This document shows, piece by piece, positions 17,221 through 28,991 of a stretch of 64,000 bases of DNA. The notes under the pieces are model-generated. The model made no database searches. It saw only the letters and a program-made list of their open reading frames with translations, and was not told where the DNA came from. Origin of the DNA: Variovorax sp. PCZ-1 (GTDB lineage: Bacteria > Pseudomonadota > Gammaproteobacteria > Burkholderiales > Burkholderiaceae_C); assembly GCF_018413605.1 (NCBI RefSeq), contig NZ_JAHCDN010000001.1, forward strand, positions 1,488,001-1,552,000. Direction: 5' to 3'. The stretch's first letter is position 1; each line of letters begins with the position of its first letter. Position numbers and translations under genes: made by a program.

Positions 17221-18273
17221 ATGAAAACATTCCACAACACCGCTCACCACATGCACGCAGGCAAACAAGAAATGTTTCGTGGCAAGCTGGTTGATTGCCA
17301 TGAAGTGCCTGATCGCTTGGAATACGTGCTCGCTGAACTCAAGCGGCGCAAGATGGGCAATATCTTGGCGCCAGCAGACGATCTGCCTTTGCAAGCGGCT
17401 CTCGAAGCTGTGCACACCCGTGAGTATTTGGAGTTCTTAGCCACGGCTTGGGAGGATTGGGTGCAGCTTGACCCCACCAATGCGCAGCGTGATGCCTTGC
17501 CCTCCGTTTGGCCCCTCGCTCAAGCGCACGCATTCCGCCTTGACGCACCGCCGCTCAACTTCGCCGCACGCCTAGGCCAATACGCGTTCGACTCTGGCAC
17601 GCCGCTCACCGCAGGTAGCTGGCAAGCCGCCCGCCAAGGCGCAGCCTGCGCATTAGCAGCCGTGCATGCCGTGCTCGCAGGCGAGCGCGCCGCCTTCGCC
17701 CTCACCCGTCCGCCCGGCCACCATGCTGGCCCCGCTTACATGGGTGGCTATTGCTTCATCAACAATGCCGCTGTGGCCGCGCAGGCTCTGAGAGATGTCG
17801 GCAAAAAGCGCGTCGCCATTCTCGATATTGATTACCACCACGGCAACGGTACACAAACCTGCTTTTACGAGCGCGCCGACATCTTCACCCTCTCGATCCA
17901 CGGCGACCCGCGCACCGAATACCCCTTCTTCCTCGGCCATGCTGACGAGCGCGGCGCGGGCGCGGGAGCAGGCTTCAATCTCAACATACCGCTGCCGCGC
18001 GGCACAGGCTTCGAGCAATGGTTTGCCGCGCTCCAGCAAGCGATTGCGCAAGTGCGCCAATTCCAAGCCGAAGCCCTCGTTGTGCCGCTAGGCGTGGACA
18101 CCTTTGAAGGCGACCCCATTTCCGGCTTCAAGCTGCGCAGCGCAGACTACCTGAGCATCGGCCAAGCCCTACGCGAGCTGGCCCTACCCACGGTGCTCAC
18201 CTTTGAAGGCGGCTACGCGGTGGGCGAAGTGGGGGTGAATGTGGCGAATGTGCTGGAGGGGTTTGAGGCCTAG
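17221..18273 (+). CDS. Histone-deacetylase-family (class II-like) hydrolase
   Basis: The product has 350 residues from the ATG at 17221. The arginase/deacetylase fold is shown by RPPGHHAG (tandem His of the active site), DIDYHHGNGTQ (zinc-ligand Asp/His) and LTFEGGYAVG near the end. Bacterial members remove acetyl groups from polyamines, acetoin-pathway or other small amides, or from lysines. The true substrate is unknown. It is divergent from isocitrate lyase and convergent with the nitronate monooxygenase gene. Confidence 0.88.
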   Translation: MKTFHNTAHHMHAGKQEMFRGKLVDCHEVPDRLEYVLAELKRRKMGNILAPADDLPLQAALEAVHTREYLEFLATAWEDWVQLDPTNAQRDALPSVWPLAQAHAFRLDAPPLNFAARLGQYAFDSGTPLTAGSWQAARQGAACALAAVHAVLAGERAAFALTRPPGHHAGPAYMGGYCFINNAAVAAQALRDVGKKRVAILDIDYHHGNGTQTCFYERADIFTLSIHGDPRTEYPFFLGHADERGAGAGAGFNLNIPLPRGTGFEQWFAALQQAIAQVRQFQAEALVVPLGVDTFEGDPISGFKLRSADYLSIGQALRELALPTVLTFEGGYAVGEVGVNVANVLEGFEA

Positions 18274-18300
18274 CATTTCGCCAGCAGCTCACCGAGCAGA

Positions 18301-19272
18301 TCAGGAATAGGCAGGCAGCGCGGCGATACGCGCACGAGCGGCTGCGTATTCGCGCTTCAAGCGTGTAACCAGCTCGCCGGCTGAGGTGACTTCTTTGATC
18401 ACACCGATACCTTGGCCGCAGCCCCAAATGTCTTTCCAGGCCTTTGCGCCACCGCTGGAGCCGAAGTTCATTTTGCTCGGGTCGCTCTCGGGCAGATTGT
18501 CTGGATCCATGCCGGCGTTTTTTATGCTGCCTTTGAGGTAGTTGCCATGCACGCCCGTGTAGAAATTGGAATAGACGATGTCATCCGAGTTGCACTCGGT
18601 GATCATCTTTTTGTACTCTTCAGCGGCGCGGGCTTCGTGCGTGGCGATGAAGGGGGAGCCGATGTAGGCCAAATCTGCGCCTGCGCATTGGGCGGCGAGG
18701 ATGGCATCGCCGCTGGCAATGGAGCCTGAGAGGGCGATGGGGCCGTCAAACCACTGGCGGATTTCTTGCAGCATGGCAAATGGGCTCTTGGTGGACGCAT
18801 GGCCGCCAGCGCCTGCTGCTACCGGGATGAGGCCGGTTGCGCCCTTCTCGATGGCTTTGCGAGCATAAACGTTGTTGATCACATCATGCAGCGTGATGCC
18901 GCCCCAGGCTTTCACGGCTTGGTTCACATCTTCACGCGCGCCTAAAGACGTGATGATGATGGGCACTTTGTATTTCTCGCAGAGCGCCATGTCGTGATCC
19001 AAGCGGTCGTTGCTTTTGTGGACGATTTGGTTGATGGCAAACGGCGCTGCTGGTTTGTCTGGATTGGCTTTGTTGTAAGCGGCCAGCTCCTCAGTGATTT
19101 CTTGCAGCCATTCACCCAACTGCTCAGCGGGGCGAGCATTGAGCGCGGGCATCGCGCCGACGACACCCGCTTTGCACTGGGCGATCACTAATTTCGGATT
19201 GCTGATGATGAAGAGTGGGCTGCCGATGACGGGGAAAGGCAGGTTTTGCAGGATGGGGGGGAGTTGGCGCAT
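18301..19272 (-). CDS. Nitronate monooxygenase (NPD-like FMN enzyme)
   Basis: The product has 323 residues of the 2-nitropropane dioxygenase/nitronate monooxygenase family, an FMN TIM barrel. PVIGSPLFIISNPKLV is at the N-terminus, followed by GAGGHAS and the phosphate-binding ALSGSIASGDAILAAQCAGA. It oxidises alkyl nitronates; some relatives act in fatty-acid metabolism. Its place behind an acyl-CoA dehydrogenase and the ETF genes on the same strand suggests a common operon, although a family B hairpin separates them. Confidence 0.88.
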   Translation of the reverse strand: MRQLPPILQNLPFPVIGSPLFIISNPKLVIAQCKAGVVGAMPALNARPAEQLGEWLQEITEELAAYNKANPDKPAAPFAINQIVHKSNDRLDHDMALCEKYKVPIIITSLGAREDVNQAVKAWGGITLHDVINNVYARKAIEKGATGLIPVAAGAGGHASTKSPFAMLQEIRQWFDGPIALSGSIASGDAILAAQCAGADLAYIGSPFIATHEARAAEEYKKMITECNSDDIVYSNFYTGVHGNYLKGSIKNAGMDPDNLPESDPSKMNFGSSGGAKAWKDIWGCGQGIGVIKEVTSAGELVTRLKREYAAARARIAALPAYS

Positions 19273-19312
19273 TTTTGTCTCGTTGATTGATGATTTGGGA
19301 ACTCAAAGAATA

Positions 19313-19417
19313 GAACGCAAAAGACGCAAAAGTTACGCAGAAGGCGCAGAAAAGATTAATACCGATTTTGTATTTCTTTTTTGCGTTTTCTGCGTAACTT
19401 TTGCGTCTTCTGCGTTC
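19313..19417. repeat. Family B hairpin repeat, copy 1
   Basis: An imperfect inverted repeat with arms of about 40 bases made of ACGCAAAAG-like units, starting GAACGC and ending GCGTTC. It lies between the acyl-CoA dehydrogenase and nitronate monooxygenase genes. Confidence 0.9.
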
Positions 19418-19429
19418 AAATTTCTAGAT

Positions 19430-21220
19430 TCAGAAAGCCTCTAAAGCAAGCGCGGTCACTGATTCGGCACCTTCAACAATGCTGTCTCGCACGCCAGGCG
19501 CTTTGCTCAGGATGTGGTCTGCGTAGAAGCGAGCCGTGGTGATTTTGGCTTTCATGAAGTCTGCGTCGTTGCCTGCGGCGAGCTCGTCTTCAGCCACTAG
19601 CAGAGAGCGAGCCATTTGCCAGCCTGCGAACACATTGCCTGCGAGCATGAGGTATGGCACGCTGCCGGAGAACACGGCGTTTGGAGAAGCCTTCGTATTG
19701 CCAGCCACGAATTCGATCACGTCGATGAGAGCCAAACGAGCAGCGGTCAAACGCTTGAGCACGGCGCGAGCATTCACGCTGTCGCGCGCAGCCAATGCTT
19801 TCTCAGTCGCTTCGATTTGCGCCACGATGGCTTTGGCGGTTTGGCCGCCATCACGGGCAGTCTTGCGGCCGACCAAATCGTTGGCTTGAATGGCTGTGGT
19901 GCCTTCATAGATCGTGAGAATCTTTGCATCGCGGTAATACTGCGCAGCGCCCGTCTCTTCGATGAAGCCCATGCCGCCGTGCACTTGCACGCCAAGGCTG
20001 GTGACTTCGAGGCTCATCTCGGTGGAGTAGCCTTTGACGAGCGGCACCATGAATTCATAGAAGGCAGCATTTTGTTTACGCACTTCGGCGTCAGGGTGAT
20101 GATGCGCTGCATCAAACGCTGCCGCAGCACCCGCAGCCATCGCGCGGCAGCCTTCGGTGTAGGCGCGCATCGTCATGAGCATGCGCTTCACATCGGGGTG
20201 ATGAATGATGGGGGCGCTGGCTGCAATCGAGCCGTCCACCGGGCGGCTCTGCACGCGGTCTTTCGCGTATTGCACGGCCTTTTGGTAAGCGCGCTCGGCC
20301 ACAGCAATGCCTTGCATGCCCACGGCATAGCGAGCAGCATTCATCATGATGAACATGTATTCGAGGCCACGGTTTTCTTGGCCAACGAGATAACCAATCG
20401 CACCGCCGTTGTCGCCATATTGCAATACAGCCGTAGGCGAAGCCTTGATGCCCATCTTGTGCTCAATGCTCACGCAATGCACATCGTTGCGAGCGCCGAG
20501 CGAGCCATCTTTACCGACCATGAATTTCGGTACGACAAAGAGCGAAATACCCTTCACGCCCTCAGGTGCGCCCTGCACGCGAGCGAGCACGAGATGCACG
20601 ATGTTTTCGGCCATGTCGTGTTCGCCGTAGGTGATGTAAATCTTGGTGCCGAAGATTTTGTAAGTGCCATCAGGCAGCGGCTCGGCGCGGGTTCGCACGA
20701 GAGCCAAGTCTGAACCGGCTTGTGGCTCGGTGAGGTTCATCGTGCCCGTCCATTGGCCGCTGACGAGTTTCTCAAGATAGGTAGCTTTGAGTTCATCAGA
20801 GCCAGCGGTGAGCAACGCCTCAATCGCGCCATCAGACAGCAAAGGGCACAACGCGAAGCTCATGTTCGCGCTGTTGCACATTTCAATGCAAGCCGCGCCA
20901 ATGGTTTTGGGCAAGCCCTGCCCGCCAAAATCGGCCGGGTGCTGCAAACCTTGCCAGCCACCTTCGGTGTATTGCTTGAACGCCTCTTTGAAACCGGGCG
21001 TGGTGGTCACTTTGCCTTCTTTGAAGCTGCTGGGGTTGATGTCACCTGTCCAGTTCAGTGGGCTCAACACGCCTTCGTTGAACTTGGCGCATTCTTCAAG
21101 CACGGCTTGCGCAGTCTCATAGCCTGCGTCTTCGAAGCCGGGGATTTGGGCGACAGCATCAATATTGGCGATATGCTTGATGCCAAACAGCATATCTTTG
21201 AGGGGGGCTTTGTAGGTCAT
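19430..21220 (-). CDS. Acyl-CoA dehydrogenase
   Basis: The product has 596 residues, the long form with an extra C-terminal domain. The FAD/substrate core shows MNLTEPQAGSDLALVRTRA and KIYITYGEHDMAENIVHLVL. VHGGMGFIEETGAAQYYRDA and IYEGTTAIQANDLVGRK follow, with the Glu of YEGT as the likely catalytic base. It oxidises acyl-CoA to 2-enoyl-CoA and hands electrons to ETF, which is encoded directly upstream (etfB-etfA). The acyl chain preference cannot be told. Confidence 0.93.
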   Translation of the reverse strand: MTYKAPLKDMLFGIKHIANIDAVAQIPGFEDAGYETAQAVLEECAKFNEGVLSPLNWTGDINPSSFKEGKVTTTPGFKEAFKQYTEGGWQGLQHPADFGGQGLPKTIGAACIEMCNSANMSFALCPLLSDGAIEALLTAGSDELKATYLEKLVSGQWTGTMNLTEPQAGSDLALVRTRAEPLPDGTYKIFGTKIYITYGEHDMAENIVHLVLARVQGAPEGVKGISLFVVPKFMVGKDGSLGARNDVHCVSIEHKMGIKASPTAVLQYGDNGGAIGYLVGQENRGLEYMFIMMNAARYAVGMQGIAVAERAYQKAVQYAKDRVQSRPVDGSIAASAPIIHHPDVKRMLMTMRAYTEGCRAMAAGAAAAFDAAHHHPDAEVRKQNAAFYEFMVPLVKGYSTEMSLEVTSLGVQVHGGMGFIEETGAAQYYRDAKILTIYEGTTAIQANDLVGRKTARDGGQTAKAIVAQIEATEKALAARDSVNARAVLKRLTAARLALIDVIEFVAGNTKASPNAVFSGSVPYLMLAGNVFAGWQMARSLLVAEDELAAGNDADFMKAKITTARFYADHILSKAPGVRDSIVEGAESVTALALEAF

Positions 21221-21261
21221 GTGTTGTCTCTAATGACTGAATGAATAGCGTGGAAAAACTA

Positions 21262-21365
21262 GAACGCAAAAGACGCAGAAGTTACGCAAAAGACGCGAAA
21301 AATACCAAAATCAAATCTTGTGTTTCTTCTGCGTTTTTTGCGCAATTTTTGCGTCTTTTGCGTTC
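21262..21365. repeat. Family B hairpin repeat, copy 2
   Basis: Arms of the ACGCAAAAG/ACGCAGAAG type face each other around a short AT-rich loop. It lies between etfA and the acyl-CoA dehydrogenase gene. Confidence 0.9.
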
Positions 21366-21387
21366 AAAAATAAACGTGGAGTTCAGA

Positions 21388-22320
21388 TCAAAGTTTGCTA
21401 ACGAGCTCCGGCACTGCAGCAAATAAATCCGCTTCTAGCCCATAGTCAGCCACGCTGAAAATGGGGGCTTCTGCATCCTTGTTGATTGCCACGATGACCT
21501 TGCTGTCTTTCATGCCGGCCAAGTGTTGAATCGCACCAGAGATGCCGCATGCAACGTACAGCTGAGGCGCGACGATCTTGCCGGTTTGGCCGACTTGCCA
21601 GTCGTTGGGCGCGTAGCCTGCGTCCACTGCTGCGCGTGATGCGCCCAGAGCAGCGCCGAGTTTGTCGGCCAGCGGGGTCATCACTTCATTGAATTTCTCG
21701 CTGGAGCCTAAAGCGCGGCCACCGGAGACGATGATCTTGGCGGCGGTGAGTTCTGGGCGATCAAGCTTAGCGATTTCAGAGCCGACGAAGCTGCTCTTGC
21801 CAGAATCGGCAGCGGCTGCGGCGGTTTCAATCGCTGCCGAGCCGCCTGTGGCTGCTGCGGGATCGAAACCTGTGGTACGCACGGTGATGACTTTCACAGC
21901 ATCTGCAGATTGCACAGTAGCAATCGCATTACCAGCGTAGATCGGGCGCTCAAACGTATCGGCACTTTCGACTTTGGTGATGTCGGAGATCTGACCGACA
22001 TCGAGCTTTGCAGCAACGCGAGGCGCGATATTTTTGCCGGAAGCAGTGGCTGGGAACAAGATGTGTGAATAGCTAGATGCAATGGCTAGCACTTGTGCGG
22101 CCACATTCTCTGCCAAGCCGTTGGCAAACTGAGAGCCGTCCGCGTGAATCACTTTGCTCACACCAGCAACGGCTGCAGCTGCCGTAGCTGCTGCGCCAGC
22201 GCCGCTGCCCGCAACGAGCACATGCACATCACCGCCGCAAGCCAATGCTGCGGTCACGGTGTTCAGGGTGGCGCCTTTGATGGAGGCGTTGTCGTGTTCT
22301 GCAATAACGAGGGTTGTCAT
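21388..22320 (-). CDS. etfA: Electron transfer flavoprotein, alpha subunit
   Basis: The product has 310 residues. The C-terminal FAD-binding domain is clear: WQVGQTGKIVAPQLYVACG, then SGAIQHLAGMKDSKVIVAIN. The N-terminal half is the ETF alpha/beta domain. With EtfB it accepts electrons from acyl-CoA dehydrogenases and passes them to ETF:quinone oxidoreductase. It follows etfB with 14 bases between and is transcribed ahead of the acyl-CoA dehydrogenase. Confidence 0.95.
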   Translation of the reverse strand: MTTLVIAEHDNASIKGATLNTVTAALACGGDVHVLVAGSGAGAAATAAAAVAGVSKVIHADGSQFANGLAENVAAQVLAIASSYSHILFPATASGKNIAPRVAAKLDVGQISDITKVESADTFERPIYAGNAIATVQSADAVKVITVRTTGFDPAAATGGSAAIETAAAAADSGKSSFVGSEIAKLDRPELTAAKIIVSGGRALGSSEKFNEVMTPLADKLGAALGASRAAVDAGYAPNDWQVGQTGKIVAPQLYVACGISGAIQHLAGMKDSKVIVAINKDAEAPIFSVADYGLEADLFAAVPELVSKL

Positions 22321-22334
22321 GTTGAGTCTCCCGA

Positions 22335-23084
22335 TTAGATGACTTTGGAGGTGTTCTTGAGCTTGTCCACGAGCGTGGCGACATCAGGCACTTTGATACC
22401 AGCGCTGCGCTTAGGCGGCTCGCTCACTTTGAGCGTTTTGATGCGCGGCGCAACGTTCACACCGAGGTCTTCTGGCTTGAACACATCAAGCTGCTTTTTC
22501 TTGGCCTTCATGATGTTCGGCAGAGTCACGTAGCGTGGCTCATTCAAACGCAAATCGGTGGTGATGACGGCTGGCATGGTCACAGACAGAGTCTCCAAGC
22601 CGCCATCCACTTCACGTGTCACTTGTGCTTTACCGTCGGCCACTTCAACTTTCGATGCGAAAGTCGCTTGCGGCAGATCAGCCAAGGCAGCGAGCATCTG
22701 GCCGGTTTGGTTGCAATCATCATCAATCGCTTGCTTGCCGAGAATGATCAAACCAGGCTGCTCTTTGTCAACGATGGCTTTGAGCAATTTGGCCACGGCC
22801 AAAGGCTGAAGCTCTTCGCTCGTCTCCACCAAAATACCGCGATCTGCGCCAATGGCCATGGCTGTGCGCAGCGTCTCTTGGCATTGCGTGGGGCCGCAAG
22901 AAATCGCGATCACCTCGGTGGCCATGCCCTTCTCTTTCAGGCGCGTGGCTTCTTCCACGGCGATCTCATCAAAGGGGTTCATGCTCATTTTGACGTTGGC
23001 GATATCCACACCCGTGCCATCCGATTTCACGCGGACTTTCACGTTGTAGTCCACAACTCGCTTAACGGCGACCAATACCTTCAT
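22335..23084 (-). CDS. etfB: Electron transfer flavoprotein, beta subunit
   Basis: The product has 249 residues, the standard length. [19 protein letters not shown] opens the domain; [13 protein letters not shown] and [16 protein letters not shown] are the AMP-binding region of EtfB. It is the partner of EtfA and the first gene of the etfB-etfA-acyl-CoA dehydrogenase-nitronate monooxygenase run. A 12-bp palindrome about 30 bases before the start probably regulates the operon. Confidence 0.95.
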   Translation of the reverse strand: MKVLVAVKRVVDYNVKVRVKSDGTGVDIANVKMSMNPFDEIAVEEATRLKEKGMATEVIAISCGPTQCQETLRTAMAIGADRGILVETSEELQPLAVAKLLKAIVDKEQPGLIILGKQAIDDDCNQTGQMLAALADLPQATFASKVEVADGKAQVTREVDGGLETLSVTMPAVITTDLRLNEPRYVTLPNIMKAKKKQLDVFKPEDLGVNVAPRIKTLKVSEPPKRSAGIKVPDVATLVDKLKNTSKVI

Positions 23085-23385
23085 ATGCTTGCGCTCCAGT
23101 TACTTTAGATTGACGTTTACGTAAACTGCACCATTGTAGGTTGCAGTGCAGCAAAACCTGGGCTTGCTGCACAGAAACCGTAAAAACGAACGGTCGTTCT
23201 TTTCTGTGAATTATAGGCAAGATGCAGGCTGCGAATAAGGCGGCTGCTCTAATTTTGTCAGCTGGCGGACAGTTCACCAACCCATCAGTTGGGAAACTCG
23301 GGTAAGTCAGTACGGCTCGAAGCAGATCTGAACGTTACATTGCTGCATTGCATCATTTTCTGTCCTTTTTATCTCAGGAGCTTCC
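23085..23385. promoter_or_regulatory. etfB / dctP divergent control region
   Basis: This 301-base region without a gene holds two palindromes. GTTTACGTAAAC (23115-23126) is extended on the etfB strand to TTTACGTAAACGTCAA, which resembles LiuR-type MerR operators from memory. GAACG-GT-CGTTC is at 23188-23199. An AGGAG precedes dctP at 23386. Confidence 0.45.
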
Positions 23386-24399
23386 ATGAAATTCAAAGCC
23401 ATCACTCTTGCGGCTTTCGCTATGACAAGCGGCCTCGCTGCGCAGGCTCAAACGGTGATCACCGCTTCCAGCTGGTTGCCTCCTACGCACACGCTCTCCA
23501 TGGCGCAAAAAGAATGGTGCGATCTGCTTGAAAAGAACACCAGCGGCAAAATGAAATGCAATATCTTGCCCCGCGCTGTGTCTGCCCCACCCGGCACGTT
23601 TGATGCCGTGAAAAACGGCCTCGCCGATATCAGCTTCTCAGTGCAAGGCTACACGCCAGGCCGCTACCAATACACGCAGATGGCTGAGCTGCCTTTCTTG
23701 GGCAATTTCTCCGAGCCCATCTCCGTGGCTTACAACAAAGTGGCCATGAAAAATCCAGAATTCGCCGCTGAGCATCAGGGCATGAAAGTTATTTCTTTCT
23801 TCACGCACGGCCCCGGCATCGTGTTCAACACCAAGCGCCCGATTGCTAAGGTGGAAGATCTGGGTGGCTTGAAATTCCGCGTGGGCGGTGGCATGGTCAA
23901 TGAGATCAGCAAAACGCTGGGCATGAACGTCACGCTCAAACCTGCGCCAGAATCCTTTGAGCTGCTCTCTGGCGGCGTGATGGACGGCACACTCTTCCCC
24001 GCTGAATCCACCGAATCCTTCCGCATCGACAAAATCATCCGCCACGCCACCACCTTCCCTGGAGGCCTCTACAACACGAGCTTTGCCTTCGTGATGAATG
24101 CAGATAAATACAACAAGCTGAGCGCTGACGAGAAGAAAGCTGTTGACGCGATCAGCGGCGAAGTCGCAGCGCGCATCTTCGGCCGTGGCTGGGATAAGGT
24201 TGACCGTCGCGCTATGGGCTTGATGCAAGCCAACAATGTGCAGATCGTGAAAGCCGATGCGAAATTTGTTGCGGACGTGAAAGCCAAAACGGCTGGCCTC
24301 GAAGCCAAATGGGTAGCAGACTCGCAAGCCAAGGGTCTGAAAAACGCAGCGGCTGTGCTCGCCGAATTCCGCGCTGAGATTGCCAAGGCTGAGAAGTAA
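23386..24399 (+). CDS. dctP: TRAP transporter periplasmic receptor
   Basis: The product has 337 residues. A signal peptide covers about residues 1-22, ending AAQAQ. The body is a DctP/TAXI-class solute receptor with the conserved GLKFRVGG, whose Arg usually pairs with the ligand carboxylate, and SEPISVAYNK. It is the first gene of a dctPQM set and is preceded by AGGAG. The ligand, probably an organic acid, cannot be specified. A family B hairpin separates it from dctQ, which may keep the receptor in excess over the permease. Confidence 0.92.
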   Translation: MKFKAITLAAFAMTSGLAAQAQTVITASSWLPPTHTLSMAQKEWCDLLEKNTSGKMKCNILPRAVSAPPGTFDAVKNGLADISFSVQGYTPGRYQYTQMAELPFLGNFSEPISVAYNKVAMKNPEFAAEHQGMKVISFFTHGPGIVFNTKRPIAKVEDLGGLKFRVGGGMVNEISKTLGMNVTLKPAPESFELLSGGVMDGTLFPAESTESFRIDKIIRHATTFPGGLYNTSFAFVMNADKYNKLSADEKKAVDAISGEVAARIFGRGWDKVDRRAMGLMQANNVQIVKADAKFVADVKAKTAGLEAKWVADSQAKGLKNAAAVLAEFRAEIAKAEK

Positions 24400-24416
24400 C
24401 ATCGGTCTAACCGAAG

Positions 24417-24506
24417 GAACGCAAAAGACGCAAAAATTTCGCAGAAGACGCAAAAGTACGGTTGCTTTTCTGCGTCTTTTGTGTTTTTTCTGCGGATTTT
24501 GCGTTC
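24417..24506. repeat. Family B hairpin repeat, copy 3
   Basis: Between dctP and dctQ, ending 24 bases before the dctQ start. GAACGCAAAAGACGC faces GCGGATTTTGCGTTC; the arms are somewhat decayed. Confidence 0.85.
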
Positions 24507-24530
24507 TTCTTTTTTGCTCGCTAAAAATCT

Positions 24531-25028
24531 ATGCGCCTCCAGCTCCAATCCCTGCTCGATAAACTCTGCGGCCTGCTCTGCGCCGCAGCTTTGTTTGCCA
24601 TCATGGTGCTCACGTTTTTTGATGTGGGCGGGAGGAAGTTGCTCTCGCAGTCCATTCCCGGCTCTCTGGAGCTTACTGAGCTTTTGATGGTGATCGTGAT
24701 CTTTGCAGGCTTGCCTTTGGTGAGCGAGCGCGGTGAGCATGTGATTTTTGATTCGCTGGATAGCGTGTGGCCGGCATGGCTGGTGAAGATTCAAAAAGCC
24801 TTTGTGCATATCGTCTGCGCTGTGTTGATGATGGCGTTGGCGGCATTGATGTGGAAAACGGGCGCACAGTTTGCTGAATACGGTGAGACGACTGCGCAGC
24901 TCAAAATCAGTAAGGCGCCTTTCATTTACGGCATGGCAGTGTTTTGCGCTGTCACTGGACTGGTGCATCTCGCCCTAGCCTTCTTCCCTGGTCGTGAGGC
25001 TGGAGAGGGTGAAGGAGCAGCACTATGA
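24531..25028 (+). CDS. dctQ: TRAP transporter small permease
   Basis: The product has 165 residues with four hydrophobic segments, the DctQ topology. The conserved ELLMVIVIFAGLPLVSERGE segment follows the second helix start, and the C-terminal helix is followed by a charged tail. DctQ pairs with DctM in the inner membrane to form the sodium-driven TRAP permease. Its stop overlaps the dctM start (ATGA). The start at 24531 has only a weak ribosome binding site and sits just behind the family B hairpin. Confidence 0.9.
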   Translation: MRLQLQSLLDKLCGLLCAAALFAIMVLTFFDVGGRKLLSQSIPGSLELTELLMVIVIFAGLPLVSERGEHVIFDSLDSVWPAWLVKIQKAFVHIVCAVLMMALAALMWKTGAQFAEYGETTAQLKISKAPFIYGMAVFCAVTGLVHLALAFFPGREAGEGEGAAL

Positions 25029-26317
25029 CCGAAGCACTCCTAGGCTTCGCAGCCATCTTCATCATGGCGCTCTTGCGCATGCCGCTGGCTTTTGCCATGG
25101 GTATCGTCGGCGTGGTCGGCATGGGGCTCACGCGCGGTTGGAATCCCGCCTTTGCCAGCGCCGCTCAGGTGGTGCAAGAAACGGGGTTTGCCTACACACT
25201 CTCCGTGATCCCACTCTTCATCCTCATGGGCAATTTCGTCGCACGCGCTGGCCTTGCGCATGAGCTTTTCGCCGCGGCCTACGCCTTCATCGGCCATCTG
25301 CGTGGCGGCTTAGCGCATGCCACGGTGCTCGCCTGCGCGGGCTTCGGCGCGATATGCGGCTCATCCATTGCCACAGCGGCCACCATGAGCAAAGTGGCCT
25401 ACCCGAGCATGAAAAAGCTCGGCTATTCTGATTCGCTCTCCACAGGCGTGATGGCCGCTGGCGGCACGCTGGGCATCATGATCCCGCCATCGACCATCAT
25501 GGTGATCTACGGCATCGTGACAGAGACGAACATCGGCAAGCTCTTCGCGGCTGGCGTGATCCCCGGCTTGATCACTGCAGCTTGCCTCATGCTCTGCATC
25601 GTGATGATGACCAAGCGCGATCCTGAGCACGCCCCTGCCGGCGAGAAGACTTCTTGGCCAGACCGCTGGAAAGCTTTGCGTGGCATTTGGGGTGTGATCC
25701 TGTTGGTATTGGTCGTGCTCGGCGGCATATACGGCGGCGTGTTCACGGCTACCGAGGGCGCTGGCATCGGCGCTTCAGGTGCGTTCATCTTCGCTCTCGC
25801 GCGCAAGCGGCTCACTTGGCGTGTGCTCTTTCAAGTGCTCGTGGAATCTGCTCGCACCACGGCCATGCTTTTCACTTTGTTGATCGCCGCCACCATCTTC
25901 GCAAACTTTGTGAATTTCACATCCCTCCCCGGCGATCTCAAAACCTGGATCACCAGCCAAGGCCTCTCCCCCGTGATGATCATCGCAGCCATGATGCTGA
26001 TTTACGTGATCCTGGGCACGGTGATGGAAGAGCTGACCATGGTGCTGCTCACCATCCCCCTTTTCTTCCCCATCGTCACAGCGCTTGGCTTTGATCCCGT
26101 TTGGTTCGGCGTGCTGATCGTCATGATCGTACAAATCGGCCTGATCTCACCGCCAGTGGGCATGAATCTCTTTGTGCTCAATGCGCTGCTGCCAAAAGTC
26201 GGCCTAGGAAACATCTTCCGAGGCTGCTGGCCTTTCGTGCTCACGATGATTGGTGTATTGATACTGCTGGTGGCGTTTCCGCAGATCAGCCTGTGGCTGC
26301 CTTCTTTGATGAAATAA
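25025..26317 (+). CDS. dctM: TRAP transporter large permease
   Basis: The product has 430 residues and is strongly hydrophobic, with a dozen or so membrane segments. DctM-family signatures include GSSIATAATMSKVAYPSMKK, GGTLGIMIPPSTIMVIYGI and VMEELTMVLLTIPLFFPIV. It is the sodium/solute channel half of the TRAP transporter, translationally coupled to dctQ. It ends the dctPQM operon and is convergent with the YfhL ferredoxin gene, with a family A repeat in the gap. Confidence 0.94.
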   Translation: MTEALLGFAAIFIMALLRMPLAFAMGIVGVVGMGLTRGWNPAFASAAQVVQETGFAYTLSVIPLFILMGNFVARAGLAHELFAAAYAFIGHLRGGLAHATVLACAGFGAICGSSIATAATMSKVAYPSMKKLGYSDSLSTGVMAAGGTLGIMIPPSTIMVIYGIVTETNIGKLFAAGVIPGLITAACLMLCIVMMTKRDPEHAPAGEKTSWPDRWKALRGIWGVILLVLVVLGGIYGGVFTATEGAGIGASGAFIFALARKRLTWRVLFQVLVESARTTAMLFTLLIAATIFANFVNFTSLPGDLKTWITSQGLSPVMIIAAMMLIYVILGTVMEELTMVLLTIPLFFPIVTALGFDPVWFGVLIVMIVQIGLISPPVGMNLFVLNALLPKVGLGNIFRGCWPFVLTMIGVLILLVAFPQISLWLPSLMK

Positions 26318-26319
26318 TG

Positions 26320-26377
26320 CTGTTTTAGGCAGTTTGACGGCACGAATACTGCGCAAGCAGCTATTATTTTGATAGTG

Positions 26378-26378
<1 letters not shown>
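26320..26378 (-). repeat. Family A repeat, copy 7
   Basis: In the gap between convergent dctM and the ferredoxin gene. It shows GGCACGAATACTGCGCAAGC and AGCTATTATTTTGATAG. Confidence 0.75.
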
Positions 26379-27137
<759 letters not shown>

Positions 27138-27141
27138 AACG

Positions 27142-27306
27142 TAAGGATAAGCTGAACAAGCCTGCTGCGCGATTCAAACTCGCTTTCGGGCGATCTGCGT
27201 CGCAAGAAAAGCCTCGCTTGAGTACCACTCAAGCCATGTTTTTCGCCCAGCATCTCATCCCGAAATCAAGCCTGCTTTATCGCGCGGCTTGTCCAGCATA
27301 TCCTTA
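27142..27306. repeat. 165-bp imperfect palindrome upstream of coaD
   Basis: The ends TAAGGATAAGCTGAACAAGCC and the complement of GGCTTGTCCAGCATATCCTTA match at about 19 of 21 positions. Inner pairs TTTCGGG/CCCGAAA and GCTTGAGT/ACTCAAGC continue to a three-base loop at 27224-27226. In RNA it would form one long interrupted hairpin covering the coaD leader. Confidence 0.75.
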
Positions 27307-27379
27307 ATGATACGCCGCTCAAGCCCGCAAGACTTTCTGAAAGGTTTCTCCCGCTAACTTCAGCATAGGAGGTGCAGAC

Positions 27380-28948
<1,569 letters not shown>

Positions 28949-28991
28949 GCCTTGTGTGTCCTCGAATCCTGGGCTGCTGTAGGGAGCGTGT

